Positions 9,182 to 19,295 of a DNA stretch of 64,000 bases are shown piece by piece. This DNA is from Mycolicibacterium arabiense (GTDB taxonomy: Bacteria; Actinomycetota; Actinomycetes; Mycobacteriales; Mycobacteriaceae). Position 1 is the stretch's first letter. Every line of letters begins with the position of its first letter. Made by a program: the position numbers and the translations under genes. Location: positions 1,922,001 to 1,986,000 of the forward strand of contig NZ_AP022593.1 in the NCBI RefSeq assembly GCF_010731815.2, in the 5' to 3' direction. The notes under the pieces are model-generated. The model did no database searches. It had not been told where the DNA came from and worked only from the letters and a program-made list of their open reading frames with translations.

Positions 9182-9805
9182 TCAGACCTTGACGCCGTGG
9201 CTGACGATGGCAGCGGTCTGCTCGACCCAGGTGTCGTCGAGTCCGCCACCGGGGTCGAGCAGGAGGCGAAGAAGGGTTGCGCCGCCGACGATCTCGATGA
9301 GACGCGCCGGGACGACCTCGGGGTGCACCGCACCCTGGGAGATTGCGTGTTCGAGCCGTTCGCGGACCAGATCGAACAGTCCGACGAAACGGTTCAGGAC
9401 GCGGGCGTTCAACTCGGGGTCGCCGGCCATGTCGGCGATCAGGCCGGGTAGCGCCGACCGCACCACCGGGGTCACGAAGACGTCGCGCGTCGCGGCGATC
9501 ATCGCCCGCACGTCGCCTGCGATGTCTCCCTCGGGCGCGCTCAACGCCGTCGGCGCAGCAGGGAACGCGGCTTCGTGGACGAGTTCGGCCTTGCTGGACC
9601 AGCGGCGGTAGAGCGCGGTCTTGGTGGTGCCCGCCTTCTCGGCGACCGCGGCCATCGTCAGGTTGGCATAACCGATTTCGACGAGAAGGTCCGCGGTGGC
9701 CTCGAGTATGGCAGCGTCGATCCGCGGATCGCGTGGCCGACCGGCGCCCGAATTCCGCCCCTGATCATCGCGGGTATCGACATCGGCATCCGAGTCTGCT
9801 TTCAT
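9182..9805 (-). CDS. TetR family transcriptional regulator
   Basis: A regulator of about 207 aa. The N-terminal DNA-binding domain is typical (AILEATADLLVEIGYANLTMAAVAEKAGTTKTALYRRW), followed by a helical ligand-binding domain. The ATG at 9805 is preferred to the GTG at 9817, because the perfect palindrome 9804-9828 would otherwise lie inside the coding region. A GGTGAG upstream could serve as ribosome-binding site. It is divergent from the phosphotransferase gene, which starts 41 nt away, so it most likely represses both itself and that two-gene operon. Confidence 0.88.
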   Translation of the reverse strand: MKADSDADVDTRDDQGRNSGAGRPRDPRIDAAILEATADLLVEIGYANLTMAAVAEKAGTTKTALYRRWSSKAELVHEAAFPAAPTALSAPEGDIAGDVRAMIAATRDVFVTPVVRSALPGLIADMAGDPELNARVLNRFVGLFDLVRERLEHAISQGAVHPEVVPARLIEIVGGATLLRLLLDPGGGLDDTWVEQTAAIVSHGVKV

Positions 9806-9828
9806 AACGCTACTCACCGTAGCGTTAT
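9804..9828. promoter_or_regulatory. TetR operator (perfect 10-bp inverted repeat)
   Basis: ATAACGCTAC and GTAGCGTTAT flank a 5-bp spacer TCACC in the gap between the divergent tetR and phosphotransferase genes. The position and symmetry are those of a TetR operator; binding itself is inferred. Confidence 0.8.
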
Positions 9829-9843
9829 TCTCCGGAAAGGTGA

Positions 9844-10982
<1,139 letters not shown>

Positions 10983-10983
<1 letters not shown>

Positions 10984-12098
10984 TGCTCGGCCCCATGGAC
11001 GAGTTCCCCGTTCACCAACTCCCGCAGCCGATTGCGTCACCCGGGTCGTCGGACCGGAACTTCTACGACCGGTCGTACTTCAACGCCCACGACCGCACCG
11101 GCGACGTCTTCCTCATAAGCGGGATCGGCTACTACCCGAACCTGGGCGTCAAGGACGCGTTCGTGCTCTTGAGACGCGGCGACGAACAGACGGCGGTGCA
11201 CCTGTCGGATGCGATCGACGGTGACCGGCTCAACCAGAACGTGGTGAACTACCGCGTCGAGGTCGACGAGCCCCTGCACCGACTGCGCATCGTGCTCGAG
11301 GAGACCGAGGGCGTCGCTGCCGACCTCACCTGGACCGGCTTGTTCCCGGTCGTGCAGGAGCAACGTCACGTCCTGCGCGCGGGCAACCGCGTCACGCTCG
11401 ACGCCCAGCGGTTCGCTCAACTGGGTTCGTGGAGCGGTCATTTCGCGATCGACGGTCAGGAGGTCGCCGTCGACCCGCAGACGTGGATCGGGTCGCGGGA
11501 CCGATCCTGGGGCATCCGCCCGATCGGCGAGCCGGAGCCTGCGGGCCGACCGGCCGATCCACCGTTCGAGGGCATGTGGTGGTTGTACGTGCCGATGGCG
11601 TTCGACGACTTCTCGATCGTGCTGATCATCCAGGAGGAGCCGACGGGGTTCCGGTCGCTCAACGACTGCACGCGCATCTGGAAGGACGGCCGCATCGAGC
11701 AGTTGGGCTGGCCGCGGATCAGGATCCACTACCGCTCGGGGACCCGGATCCCCACCGGGGCGACCATCGACGCGACCGCAAACGACGGCTCCCCGGTCCG
11801 GTTCGAGGTGGAGAGCAAGCTTCCGGTGCCGATCCACGTCGGCGGCGGGTACGGCGGCGACTCCGATTGGGTGCACGGGCTGTGGAAGGGCGAGAAGTTC
11901 ACCGAACGACTCACCTACGACATGACCGATCCGGCGATCGTCGGGCGGGCCGGATTCGGCGTCATCGACCACGTCGGGCGTGGTCTCTGCACCGAGGGCG
12001 ACGCGCCACCGGTCGAGGGGTGGGGTCTGTTCGAACACGGCGCGCTCGGTCGCCACGACCCCTCCGGCTTCGCCGACTGGCTCACCGTCGCCGACTAG
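10983..12098 (+). CDS. Conserved protein, CrtC/lipocalin-like beta-rich fold
   Basis: A 371-aa soluble protein rich in Trp, Gly and beta-strand patterns: NAHDRTGDVFLISGIGYYPN, WIGSRDRSWGIRPIGE, MWWLYVPMAFDDFSIVLIIQEEP. The layout resembles the two-domain lipocalin fold of hydroxyneurosporene synthase/AttH-like proteins, but I cannot name a confident family. Its ATG overlaps the phosphotransferase stop (TGATG), so the two are a coupled pair, perhaps acting on the same hydrophobic substrate. A strong terminator follows directly. Confidence 0.6.
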
Positions 12099-12107
12099 GG
12101 CCGAACG

Positions 12108-12145
12108 CGAAGAGGGGCACCCGATCACTCGGGTGCCCCTCTTCG
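12108..12145. terminator. Bidirectional intrinsic terminator
   Basis: A perfect stem of 17 bp (arms 12108-12124 and 12129-12145, GAAGAGGGGCACCCGA and complement) with a 4-nt loop TCAC. It lies between the stops of the convergent genes ending at 12098 and 12154, so it can serve both strands. Confidence 0.85.
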
Positions 12146-12153
12146 TCGGACTA

Positions 12154-12321
12154 CTAGCGGCCGTTGCCGATGGTCGAGGAGACGACGCCGACGGTGGCCT
12201 GCTGCTGGATGTCCTGAATCCATCCGTGGTGGGTGCTGTCGGCGGCGGCAGGCCCTGCCAAGCCCAGCAACGCAGCGGCGAAACCGGTCGCGATGACGCT
12301 GGCGAATCCAAACTTCTTCAT
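12154..12321 (-). CDS. Small secreted protein, 55 aa
   Basis: A short gene translated from the complement: a signal peptide MKKFGFASVIATGFAAALLGLAGPAAA, with cleavage expected after AAA, then a mature peptide of about 28 aa that is His/Gln-rich and ends SSTIGNGR. Small exported proteins starting MKKF with this layout are common in mycobacteria; function unknown. The ATG at 12321 is preceded by AGAGGGA at good spacing, and the gene ends at the shared terminator. Longer minus-strand frames over this stretch are not convincing. Confidence 0.75.
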   Translation of the reverse strand: MKKFGFASVIATGFAAALLGLAGPAAADSTHHGWIQDIQQQATVGVVSSTIGNGR

Positions 12322-12457
12322 GAAGATCCCTCTTCTGCTCTGGTCCTCAGTGGCCGTTGGGAACTTCTCCGGCCGGGCTGATACGTAGAACCTGCAGCTC
12401 AGGGGTTTAATTCCGGTGGCAGCAATTGATCGCCGAGTGGCAGGAATCCACTACCCC

Positions 12458-12463
12458 TAGGCT
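12458..12463 (+). promoter_or_regulatory. Probable -10 element of a leaderless transcript (TAGGCT)
   Basis: TAGGCT fits the mycobacterial TANNNT -10 pattern. It ends 6 nt before the GTG at 12470, so transcription would begin at the start codon. Confidence 0.45.
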
Positions 12464-12469
12464 GGGTTG

Positions 12470-14113
12470 GTGAGCCTCTTACTCGGTCCCGTCCTGCGCC
12501 ACGTCGGCGCGACCACAGCCCAGGTGTGGGTGCAGACGGAGCATTCGGCGATCGTCGAGATACTCGGATGCTCCGCTCCGACGTTCGAGGTGCAGGGCTT
12601 CCACTACGCCGTCGTCCCGGTGCAGGGCCTCACCCCGGACTCGACCACCGAGTACGAGGTCCGGATCGACGGCGTCAAGGTGTGGCCGGAACCCGACTCC
12701 GCCTTCCCGCCCAGCGTCATCCGCACCCGCGGGCCGGAGTCCGCCTACCGGCTGCGCGCAGTGTTCGGTTCCTGCCGGTATCCCAAGACCGGCGACGAGA
12801 AGCTCGACGACAAGCTGGGCCACGACGCACTGGACTGCTACGCCCAGCGGTTGACCGAACTGCCCGTCGACCAGTGGCCGGACGCGCTCATCCTGCTCGG
12901 CGATCAGGTCTACGCCGACGAGCTGACGCCCGACGCGCGCCGCAACCTCGCCGGCCGCCGGTCCGGCCGCCGCACGTCGGGTCAGCGTCCGCCCGACGAG
13001 GTCGTCAGCTTCGGCGAGTACGAGTCGCTCTACCGGCACACCTGGGGCGACCCGGAGATCCGGTGGATTCTCTCGACGCTGCCGACCGCGATGATCTTCG
13101 ACGACCACGACATTCGCGACGACTGGAACACCTCCGCGGTGTGGCGCAAGGAGATGAACGCCAAACCCTGGTGGCGCGACCGCATCCGGGCCGGCCTGGC
13201 GTCCTACTGGGTGTATCAGCACCTGGGCAACCTGAGCCCGGCCGAACTGTCGGCCGACGACGACTACCGCAAGGTGCTGACCGCGGAGTCCGACACGTGG
13301 CCGCATCTGTCCGACCTCGCCGATCGTGCGGACAGCGAAGTCGACGGCGACAAGGGCCTGCGGTTCAGCTATCGGTGGGATCTGGGCCGCAGCCGACTCA
13401 TCATGGTGGACTCCCGCAACGCCCGGATCCTCGACAGCGGGGACCGGAAGATGCTGGGCGACCGCGAGTTCACGTGGCTGGAGGATCAGGTCGACGAGGG
13501 GCTCGACGACCTCGACCACCTGATGCTGGGCTCGTCGCTGCCATGGCTGTTGCCGCCGGCGCTCGGAGATATTCAGACCATCAACGAGATTGGCGCCAAC
13601 CGCAAGGGCATTCGCGGGCGACTCGCCGAGAAGATCCGCCAGACAGCGGACTTGGAGCATTGGGCGGCGTTCCTGCAGTCGTTCCTGCGTCTCACCAACC
13701 TGATCGTCGCGGCCGCGTCGCGGGCGTCGGCCGACGAGGGCGGGCCCGCCACCGTGTCGGTGCTCTCCGGCGACGTCCACCACAGCTACGCCGCACGCGC
13801 AGTGGTGCCCGGGTCGACCTCGGCGCGGGTGCACCAGTTGGTGTGTTCACCGGTGCACAACTACGTGCCGCTGGCGGTGAAACCGGTGTTCAAGCTCAGT
13901 TGGTCACCGAGGGCGGCTCGAATCACCCGGCGGCTGGCGCGTCACAGTGGCTCGCCGGACCTGCCGATCGAGTGGCGCAACCTCAGCGGGCCGTTGTTCG
14001 GCAACACGATCGCGGCGCTCAACACCGCGGGCAGGAAGGCCGAGGTCGTGTTCGAACAACCCTCCAAGGCGGGCGATCTGGTCGAGGTGGCCAGGATCCC
14101 ACTCACCGAGTGA
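12470..14113 (+). CDS. PhoD-like metallophosphatase / alkaline phosphatase D family protein
   Basis: A 547-aa protein. An N-terminal beta-sandwich (GPVLRHVGATTAQVWVQTE) is followed by a calcineurin-like metallophosphatase core with metal-binding signatures ALILLGDQVYADE, MIFDDHDIRDDW and SVLSGDVHHSY. PhoD enzymes are phosphodiesterase/phosphatases, often exported; here no signal peptide is seen, so it may be cytoplasmic. GTG 12470 was preferred to TTG 12467 because a -10-like TAGGCT just upstream suggests a leaderless mRNA. It converges on the monooxygenase gene with 4 nt between the stops. Confidence 0.82.
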   Translation: MSLLLGPVLRHVGATTAQVWVQTEHSAIVEILGCSAPTFEVQGFHYAVVPVQGLTPDSTTEYEVRIDGVKVWPEPDSAFPPSVIRTRGPESAYRLRAVFGSCRYPKTGDEKLDDKLGHDALDCYAQRLTELPVDQWPDALILLGDQVYADELTPDARRNLAGRRSGRRTSGQRPPDEVVSFGEYESLYRHTWGDPEIRWILSTLPTAMIFDDHDIRDDWNTSAVWRKEMNAKPWWRDRIRAGLASYWVYQHLGNLSPAELSADDDYRKVLTAESDTWPHLSDLADRADSEVDGDKGLRFSYRWDLGRSRLIMVDSRNARILDSGDRKMLGDREFTWLEDQVDEGLDDLDHLMLGSSLPWLLPPALGDIQTINEIGANRKGIRGRLAEKIRQTADLEHWAAFLQSFLRLTNLIVAAASRASADEGGPATVSVLSGDVHHSYAARAVVPGSTSARVHQLVCSPVHNYVPLAVKPVFKLSWSPRAARITRRLARHSGSPDLPIEWRNLSGPLFGNTIAALNTAGRKAEVVFEQPSKAGDLVEVARIPLTE

Positions 14114-14117
14114 GCGG

Positions 14118-15668
14118 CTAGGCCGTCTGCGCCGCCCGGTTGGCTGGGGTCGGCGCGGCGGCTCGACCGTGCGTCCGGCCGAAGACCATCGACTCCTCGA
14201 TGCGGTCGAAGCGGTGGTCGATGACGTCGAGCAGGTAGTTGTGCCGGACGTGCCACGGCCGCTTCGTGCCGGATCGGGGCAGTGCGTGAGGTGAGCGCTT
14301 GATGTAGTTGGCCTGCAGGTCGAAGGTCGGCTTCTCGTCGATGGGGGCGTCGCCGAGATGCGGGTAGGCGTGCGTGTAGCCGTGTGAGTCCATGTAGGCG
14401 AGCAACTTCGCGAAGGCGCGGGCGGTCATGTCGGCGCGCAGCGTCCACGACGCGTTGGTGTAGCCGATGCACCACGCCATGTTCGGGACGTCCTCCAGCA
14501 GGTACTCCTTGTAGACGAACCGGTCGGCGGGGTTTACCTCTTGACCGTCGATGAGGATTCGGATGCCGCCGAGCGCCTGCAGTTGCAGCCCCGTCGCGGT
14601 GACGACGACGTCGGCGTCGAGGTGCTTGCCGGACTTCAGCACGATGCCGGTGGCGTCGAAGTGGTCGACGTGGTCGGTGACCACCGCCGCCCGCCCCGCA
14701 CCGATCTCGTTGAACAGGTCCCGGTCGAGGATCAGGCACATGCGCTGATCCCACGGGTCGTAGCGCGGCTTGAAGTGGGTGTCCACGTCGTAGCCCTTGG
14801 GAAGCGCGGCCATGGTCCGATTGCGGATGAGCCACCGCCCGAACCGCGGCGCCTTGCGGAACATGAAGTAGGACAGCACGTGGAACAGTGCGTTGCGCAG
14901 CCGGACGACCGCATGCGATGGCTTGGGCGGCAGCACCTTTCGGATGGCCTCGACCATCGGGTCGATGCGCGCCATCGACATCATGTAGGTGGGTGAGCGT
15001 TGCAGCATCGTCACGTGCGCCGCGGTGCGCGCCAGCGCGGGGATGAGGCTGATGGCGGTGGCGCCACTGCCGATGACCACGACGCGCTTGCCGGAGTGGT
15101 CGAGATCCTCGGGCCAGAACTGCGGGTGCACGACGTCGCCGCCGAACTGGTCGATGCCCGGGAAGTCGGGGCGGTGCGGCTCGTCGTAGCTGTAGTAGCC
15201 GGTGCCGAAGAACACGAACCGGCCCCGGTAGGTCGTGGCCCGCGGGCCGTCGGGACCGTCCTGCTCGGCGCGAACCGTCCAGGTGTCGGTGGCCGGGTCC
15301 CACTCGGCGGAGGTGACGTGGGTGTCGAACCGGATGTGCTGGTCGATGCCGTGCTTGCGAGCCGTGGTGTCGAGGTAGTCGCGGATGTCGCCGCCGTCGG
15401 CCACGTTCTCCCGCCGCGTCCACGGCTCGAAGGGGAAGCTCAGCGTGAAGATGTCGCTGTCACTGCGGATGCCGGGGTAGCGGAACAGGTCCCAGGTGCC
15501 GCCGATGCGGGACCGTCGCTCAAGGATGGTGTAGCGCAGCTGCGGGTTGCGTTCGGCGATCCGGTAGGCCGCCCCGATGCCGGAGATCCCCGCGCCGATG
15601 ATCAGGACGTCGACGGTCTCGGTGATCTCGGTGTCTTCTCCGGTGGCGTCGTGCTCGGTGACACTCAT
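14118..15668 (-). CDS. EthA-like FAD-containing Baeyer-Villiger monooxygenase
   Basis: A 516-aa flavoprotein that would insert oxygen into ketones using NADPH and O2. The FAD Rossmann motif is VLIIGAGISGIGAAYRIAE. The Baeyer-Villiger fingerprint FxGxxxHxxxWP is exact in FGGDVVHPQFWP, and the NADPH motif is VVVIGSGATAISLIPAL. Segments such as GGTWDLFRYPGIRSDSD and YTNASWTLRAD closely resemble mycobacterial EthA, the activator of ethionamide; which paralogue this is cannot be decided. ATG 15668 was chosen over 15698 because GGAGG lies 6 nt before it. It is divergent from the amine oxidase gene. Confidence 0.9.
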   Translation of the reverse strand: MSVTEHDATGEDTEITETVDVLIIGAGISGIGAAYRIAERNPQLRYTILERRSRIGGTWDLFRYPGIRSDSDIFTLSFPFEPWTRRENVADGGDIRDYLDTTARKHGIDQHIRFDTHVTSAEWDPATDTWTVRAEQDGPDGPRATTYRGRFVFFGTGYYSYDEPHRPDFPGIDQFGGDVVHPQFWPEDLDHSGKRVVVIGSGATAISLIPALARTAAHVTMLQRSPTYMMSMARIDPMVEAIRKVLPPKPSHAVVRLRNALFHVLSYFMFRKAPRFGRWLIRNRTMAALPKGYDVDTHFKPRYDPWDQRMCLILDRDLFNEIGAGRAAVVTDHVDHFDATGIVLKSGKHLDADVVVTATGLQLQALGGIRILIDGQEVNPADRFVYKEYLLEDVPNMAWCIGYTNASWTLRADMTARAFAKLLAYMDSHGYTHAYPHLGDAPIDEKPTFDLQANYIKRSPHALPRSGTKRPWHVRHNYLLDVIDHRFDRIEESMVFGRTHGRAAAPTPANRAAQTA

Positions 15669-15813
15669 GGCGAACCTCCATTGGCTGTCAATGACCATGC
15701 GTCGAGCTTCATGGTCCTGTCGCGTACCAACACCCTAGGGGCCCGGGCGCGACTCGTGCACGAAAAGGTGCGGTAGACGCTCCTGCGCGTGCACGAATCG
15801 CCACACTGAGTGC

Positions 15814-17163
15814 ATGACGGACGTGGTGGTGGTGGGGGCGGGCTTCTCGGGCTTGACGACGGCGCGGCTGCTGACCCAGCGCGGCCTCGACGTGGTGGTG
15901 CTCGAGGGCCGCGACCGGGTGGGCGGGCGGTCCCTGACCGACACGATCGCCGGGGTGCCGGTCGACCTGGGCGGCACGTTCGTCGGCCCGACCCAGACCG
16001 AGGTCAACGCGCTGGCCGCCGAGCTGGGTTGCCCGACCGTGCCGACGTACAGCCAGGGCAAGAACCTGATCCAGTGGCGCGGACGGGTGCGGTCCTACCG
16101 CAGCACGATCCCGAAGCTGTCACTGCTGGAACTGGTCGACGTGTCGCGGATCCAGTGGCGGTTCGAGAGGCTCGCCAAGCAGGTCCCGCTGGCCGAGCCG
16201 TGGACCGCGCCGGGCGCGTACCAACTCGACGCACAGTCGCTCGACGGATGGCTGCGCTCGGTGCATGCGGGTGCGTCGACCCGGAATCTCATGGCGATCA
16301 TGTCGCGGGTGACGTGGGGTTGTGAACCCGACGAGGTGTCGATGCTGCATGCCGTGCGGTACGTCAAGGCCGCGGGTGGGATCGGCCCGATGCTCGACGT
16401 CGAGGGCGGTGCCCAGCAGGACCGCTTCCCCGGCGGCACCCAGCAGATCGCCGAGCGGATGGCCGCCGATCTGGGCGACAGAGTGCGCCTGGGCACGGTG
16501 GTCACCCGCATCGAACGCTCCGCGGACGGCGTCGTGGTCCACGCCGGCGACGCGTCCATGCAGGCCCGTGCGGCCGTGGTCGCGATCCCCCCGCAGCACC
16601 GGGACGCGATCGAGTTCGAGCCCGCGTTGCCGCCCGGTTGCGCCGCGCTGACCAAGCGCTGGCCCCAGGGCAGGTTGAGCAAGGCCTACGCCGCCTACGA
16701 GACGCCGTTCTGGCGGGCGGACGGCTATTCGGGTGAGGCGCTGTCCGACGAGGGACCGGTGTTCATCACCTTCGACACGAGCCCTTCGGAGTCGGGGTCC
16801 GCGCAGGGCCCCGGCGTGCTCCTCGGCTTCACCGACGCGCGCACCTTCGACCCGCTGCCCGCCGCGGAGCGCCGCGAACGGGTCCTGGCCTGCTTCGCCG
16901 AACTGTTCGGCGCCAAGGCGCTGCATCCGATCGATTACCTCGACTACCGCTGGGGCAGCGAGGAATTCGCGCCGGGCGGACCGACGGCCGCGGTGCCACC
17001 GGGATCGTGGACCGAGTTCGGGCAGTGGCTGCGCAGACCCGTCGACGGCGTATTTTGGGCGGGCACCGAGACAGCCGACACCTGGACCGGCTTCCTCGAC
17101 GGCGCGGTGCGCTCGGGGCGCCGCGCGGCGAGCGAGGTCGGCGACTTCCTGGCGGCCGGCTAG
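15814..17163 (+). CDS. Flavin-containing amine oxidase
   Basis: A 449-aa FAD-dependent amine oxidase (MAO/putrescine-oxidase-like). It begins with [17 protein letters not shown], then [12 protein letters not shown] and [11 protein letters not shown], and ends with the C-terminal FAD/substrate signature [22 protein letters not shown]. Such enzymes oxidise primary amines to aldehydes with H2O2 release. The substrate is not predictable. The downstream stop lies in a 16-bp tandem duplication at the junction with the convergent hydrolase. Confidence 0.87.
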   Translation: MTDVVVVGAGFSGLTTARLLTQRGLDVVVLEGRDRVGGRSLTDTIAGVPVDLGGTFVGPTQTEVNALAAELGCPTVPTYSQGKNLIQWRGRVRSYRSTIPKLSLLELVDVSRIQWRFERLAKQVPLAEPWTAPGAYQLDAQSLDGWLRSVHAGASTRNLMAIMSRVTWGCEPDEVSMLHAVRYVKAAGGIGPMLDVEGGAQQDRFPGGTQQIAERMAADLGDRVRLGTVVTRIERSADGVVVHAGDASMQARAAVVAIPPQHRDAIEFEPALPPGCAALTKRWPQGRLSKAYAAYETPFWRADGYSGEALSDEGPVFITFDTSPSESGSAQGPGVLLGFTDARTFDPLPAAERRERVLACFAELFGAKALHPIDYLDYRWGSEEFAPGGPTAAVPPGSWTEFGQWLRRPVDGVFWAGTETADTWTGFLDGAVRSGRRAASEVGDFLAAG

Positions 17164-17187
17164 GAACTCAACCGGCTAGGAACTCAA
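17156..17187. repeat. 16-bp perfect tandem duplication at a stop-codon junction
   Basis: CCGGCTAGGAACTCAA occurs twice back to back (17156-17171, 17172-17187). The first copy holds the amine oxidase TAG (17161-17163), the second the hydrolase stop (complement of 17176-17178). Removing one copy would leave the two stops overlapping in one CTAG. Confidence 0.9.
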
Positions 17188-18144
17188 GCGCGTCTCACGC
17201 GCCGTTTCGATGAGGTTGCGCAGGTGGGCGTTCACCTCGTCCGGGCGCTCGAGGATCGCACAGTGGCCGCCGTCGAGTTCGACGAAGGACGCCAGGTTCG
17301 GGACGTCGGCGGCGATCCGGCGCGACGCGCGAATCGGCAACAGCCTGTCCTGGCGGCTACCGATGACCAGTGTCGGCACGGTCAGGTTGGTCAGCCGCAG
17401 GTGTCGCGAACTCATCGAGTCGACCAGCACACGGGCCCATGCACCGCGGCCTGCGGGAGGCGTCTTGGCGAACAGGTCGAAGACGAAGTCGGCGATGGCC
17501 GGATCGGCGTTCGGTCCGACCGCCAGCGTCGAGACGAGCCGTCGGCTCTGCTGGACCGAACCAGGGAGCAGCGGCGCGGATCCCAGCCGCTTGAGCAGCT
17601 GACCGCCCGCCTTGACGCGGCCGGCGGCGAGTGCGCGGGGGACGGGCAGGAAGTTGACGTGGTGCAGGATCTCGCCGGATGTCGTGTTGATCAGTGCGAC
17701 CGCATCGGCACAGCGGCGCACCCGGGCCGGATAGCGCTGCGACCACGCCTGGATGGCGATGCCGCCCATGGAATGGCCGGCGATGGTCGCGCGCTCCCCC
17801 GGCGCCAGCGTCGCGTCGAGCACGGCGTCGAGGTCGGCGGCGAGGAAGTCGAGGCTGTACCGCCCGCGCTTCGGGACGGCGCTGCGGCCGTGGCCGCGGT
17901 GGTCGTAGGCGATCACGCGGTAGTCGGTCGACAGGTCCGCGATCTGGTTGGCCCACACGCGCATTGCGCAGGTGATGCCGTGGGCGAGCACGATCGGGTA
18001 GCCGTCGGCGGGACCGAACACCTCGGTGTGCAGCCGGGTGCCGTCCGAGGAGCGGACCAGCACGGGCATGCCCTTGGGCAGCGTCTCGACCGGCGCGTAG
18101 GGCAGCAGACGCCTGGGCACGGCAACTCCGATCCGCCACGGCAC
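17176..18144 (-). CDS. Alpha/beta hydrolase
   Basis: A 322-aa alpha/beta hydrolase. The oxyanion HG motif is in IVLAHGITCAMRVW, the nucleophile elbow is IAGHSMGGIAIQ (Ser in GHSMG), an acidic residue follows in VIGSRQDRLLP and the catalytic His is in ELDGGHCAILERP. The intact triad implies an esterase, lipase or epoxide-hydrolase-like activity; the substrate is unknown. The start is GTG 18144. It lies 25 nt after the stop of the upstream dehydrogenase, so the two form a minus-strand operon. Confidence 0.85.
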   Translation of the reverse strand: MPWRIGVAVPRRLLPYAPVETLPKGMPVLVRSSDGTRLHTEVFGPADGYPIVLAHGITCAMRVWANQIADLSTDYRVIAYDHRGHGRSAVPKRGRYSLDFLAADLDAVLDATLAPGERATIAGHSMGGIAIQAWSQRYPARVRRCADAVALINTTSGEILHHVNFLPVPRALAAGRVKAGGQLLKRLGSAPLLPGSVQQSRRLVSTLAVGPNADPAIADFVFDLFAKTPPAGRGAWARVLVDSMSSRHLRLTNLTVPTLVIGSRQDRLLPIRASRRIAADVPNLASFVELDGGHCAILERPDEVNAHLRNLIETARETRLSS

Positions 18145-18169
18145 CCTTGCCGCAGCGGGAGAAATCTAA

Positions 18170-19282
18170 CTAGGTGGGGTTGACGCCTGTCAACATCGTC
18201 ACGACGGGTTTGATCGCCGTGCCGGACGTCGCAGCCGTCCACGCCACGTCGAAGGCCTCGAAGTCGAAGCGGGTGACGAGTTTCTCGAGCGCTAGGTCGC
18301 CCCGCCGGTACAGCTCGGCCAGGCGTGGAATGAACACGTGCGGGTCGCTGTCGCCCTCGACCACTCCCACCACGCGAAGGCCGCGGCCCATGATCAGACC
18401 GACGGGCAGGTCGGCGGTCATCGCGCCCAGCCCGACCAGGGCGAGCGTACCCCGCGCGCGCAGCGACGCGAGCGCCGTAGCGATGACCTCGGCGACCGCG
18501 GTGGTGTCGATGCCGATCGTCGCTCCCCCGGCCGTGGCCTCGACGACGGCCGCCGCGACGTCGCCGTCGGCAGGGTCGATCACGGCGGTGGCACCCAGTT
18601 CCGTTGCCAGCGCACGACGTTCGGGCACCGGGTCGACGGCGACGATGGCTCGGCAGCCGGCCACCCGACCGCCCATCACCGCCGAGCAGCCGACGCCGCC
18701 CACGCCGAACACCACGAGTGCATCGCCGGGCCCGGCGGCCAGCGCGTTGAGCACCGTGCCCACCCCGGTCTGCACGCTGCACCCGAGTGGCGCGGCCAGC
18801 GCCGGGTCGATCGGCTCACGCAGCACTACGGCGTTCGCCGAGCCGGCGAGCGCATGGGTGGCGAAACTGGACTGGCCGAAGAATCCGCCGACCACCGGTC
18901 GGCCGTCGAGGCGCAGCGCGCTGGCGTCGTCACCGCGGTCACCGCGCAGGTTGAGCGCCGTCGAGCGGACGCAGTACGCCGGAGCGCCCGCCGCGCACTC
19001 GGCGCACCGTTCGCAGCTGTCGAACGTCAGCACCACCTGTTCGCCCTCTCGGGCGCGGGCGGCGGGCCCGGCGGCGACGACCGTCCCGACGCCCTCGTGC
19101 CCGAACGTCATCGGCAGCCGAGCGGCGCGCCAGCGCCGCGAGACGCTCACGTCGGTGTGGCAGATGCCGACCGCCTCGATGCGGACCAGCACCTCGTCGT
19201 CGACCGGCGGCCGAATCTGGACGTCGACCACTCGGGGGGCGGAGCCCTCGTCGAGCAGCACCGCGGCACGGGCATCGATCAC
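18170..19282 (-). CDS. Zinc-dependent alcohol dehydrogenase (MDR superfamily)
   Basis: A 370-aa medium-chain dehydrogenase/reductase. Catalytic zinc ligands are in GICHTDVSV and FGHEGVGTVV, and the structural-zinc cysteines are in DSCERCAECAAGAPAYC. The NAD(P)-binding motif is VVFGVGGVGCSAVMGG. Closest in style to NAD-dependent, mycothiol- or aryl-alcohol-type class III enzymes of mycobacteria, but the substrate cannot be assigned. ATG 19282. It is divergent from the quinone oxidoreductase gene with only 13 nt between starts, and probably operonic with the downstream hydrolase. Confidence 0.88.
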   Translation of the reverse strand: MIDARAAVLLDEGSAPRVVDVQIRPPVDDEVLVRIEAVGICHTDVSVSRRWRAARLPMTFGHEGVGTVVAAGPAARAREGEQVVLTFDSCERCAECAAGAPAYCVRSTALNLRGDRGDDASALRLDGRPVVGGFFGQSSFATHALAGSANAVVLREPIDPALAAPLGCSVQTGVGTVLNALAAGPGDALVVFGVGGVGCSAVMGGRVAGCRAIVAVDPVPERRALATELGATAVIDPADGDVAAAVVEATAGGATIGIDTTAVAEVIATALASLRARGTLALVGLGAMTADLPVGLIMGRGLRVVGVVEGDSDPHVFIPRLAELYRRGDLALEKLVTRFDFEAFDVAWTAATSGTAIKPVVTMLTGVNPT

Positions 19283-19295
19283 GCGGGGATGTTAA

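Noticed and set aside
11037..12311. A 424-codon minus-strand open frame across the lipocalin-like gene
   Set aside because: It is antisense to a gene with a clear fold pattern; only the separate 55-aa secreted protein at its upstream end, in another frame, is credible.
17156..17187. Target-site duplication of a lost insertion element
   Set aside because: The copies are directly adjacent with nothing between them and no inverted-repeat remnant; a simple tandem duplication explains it.
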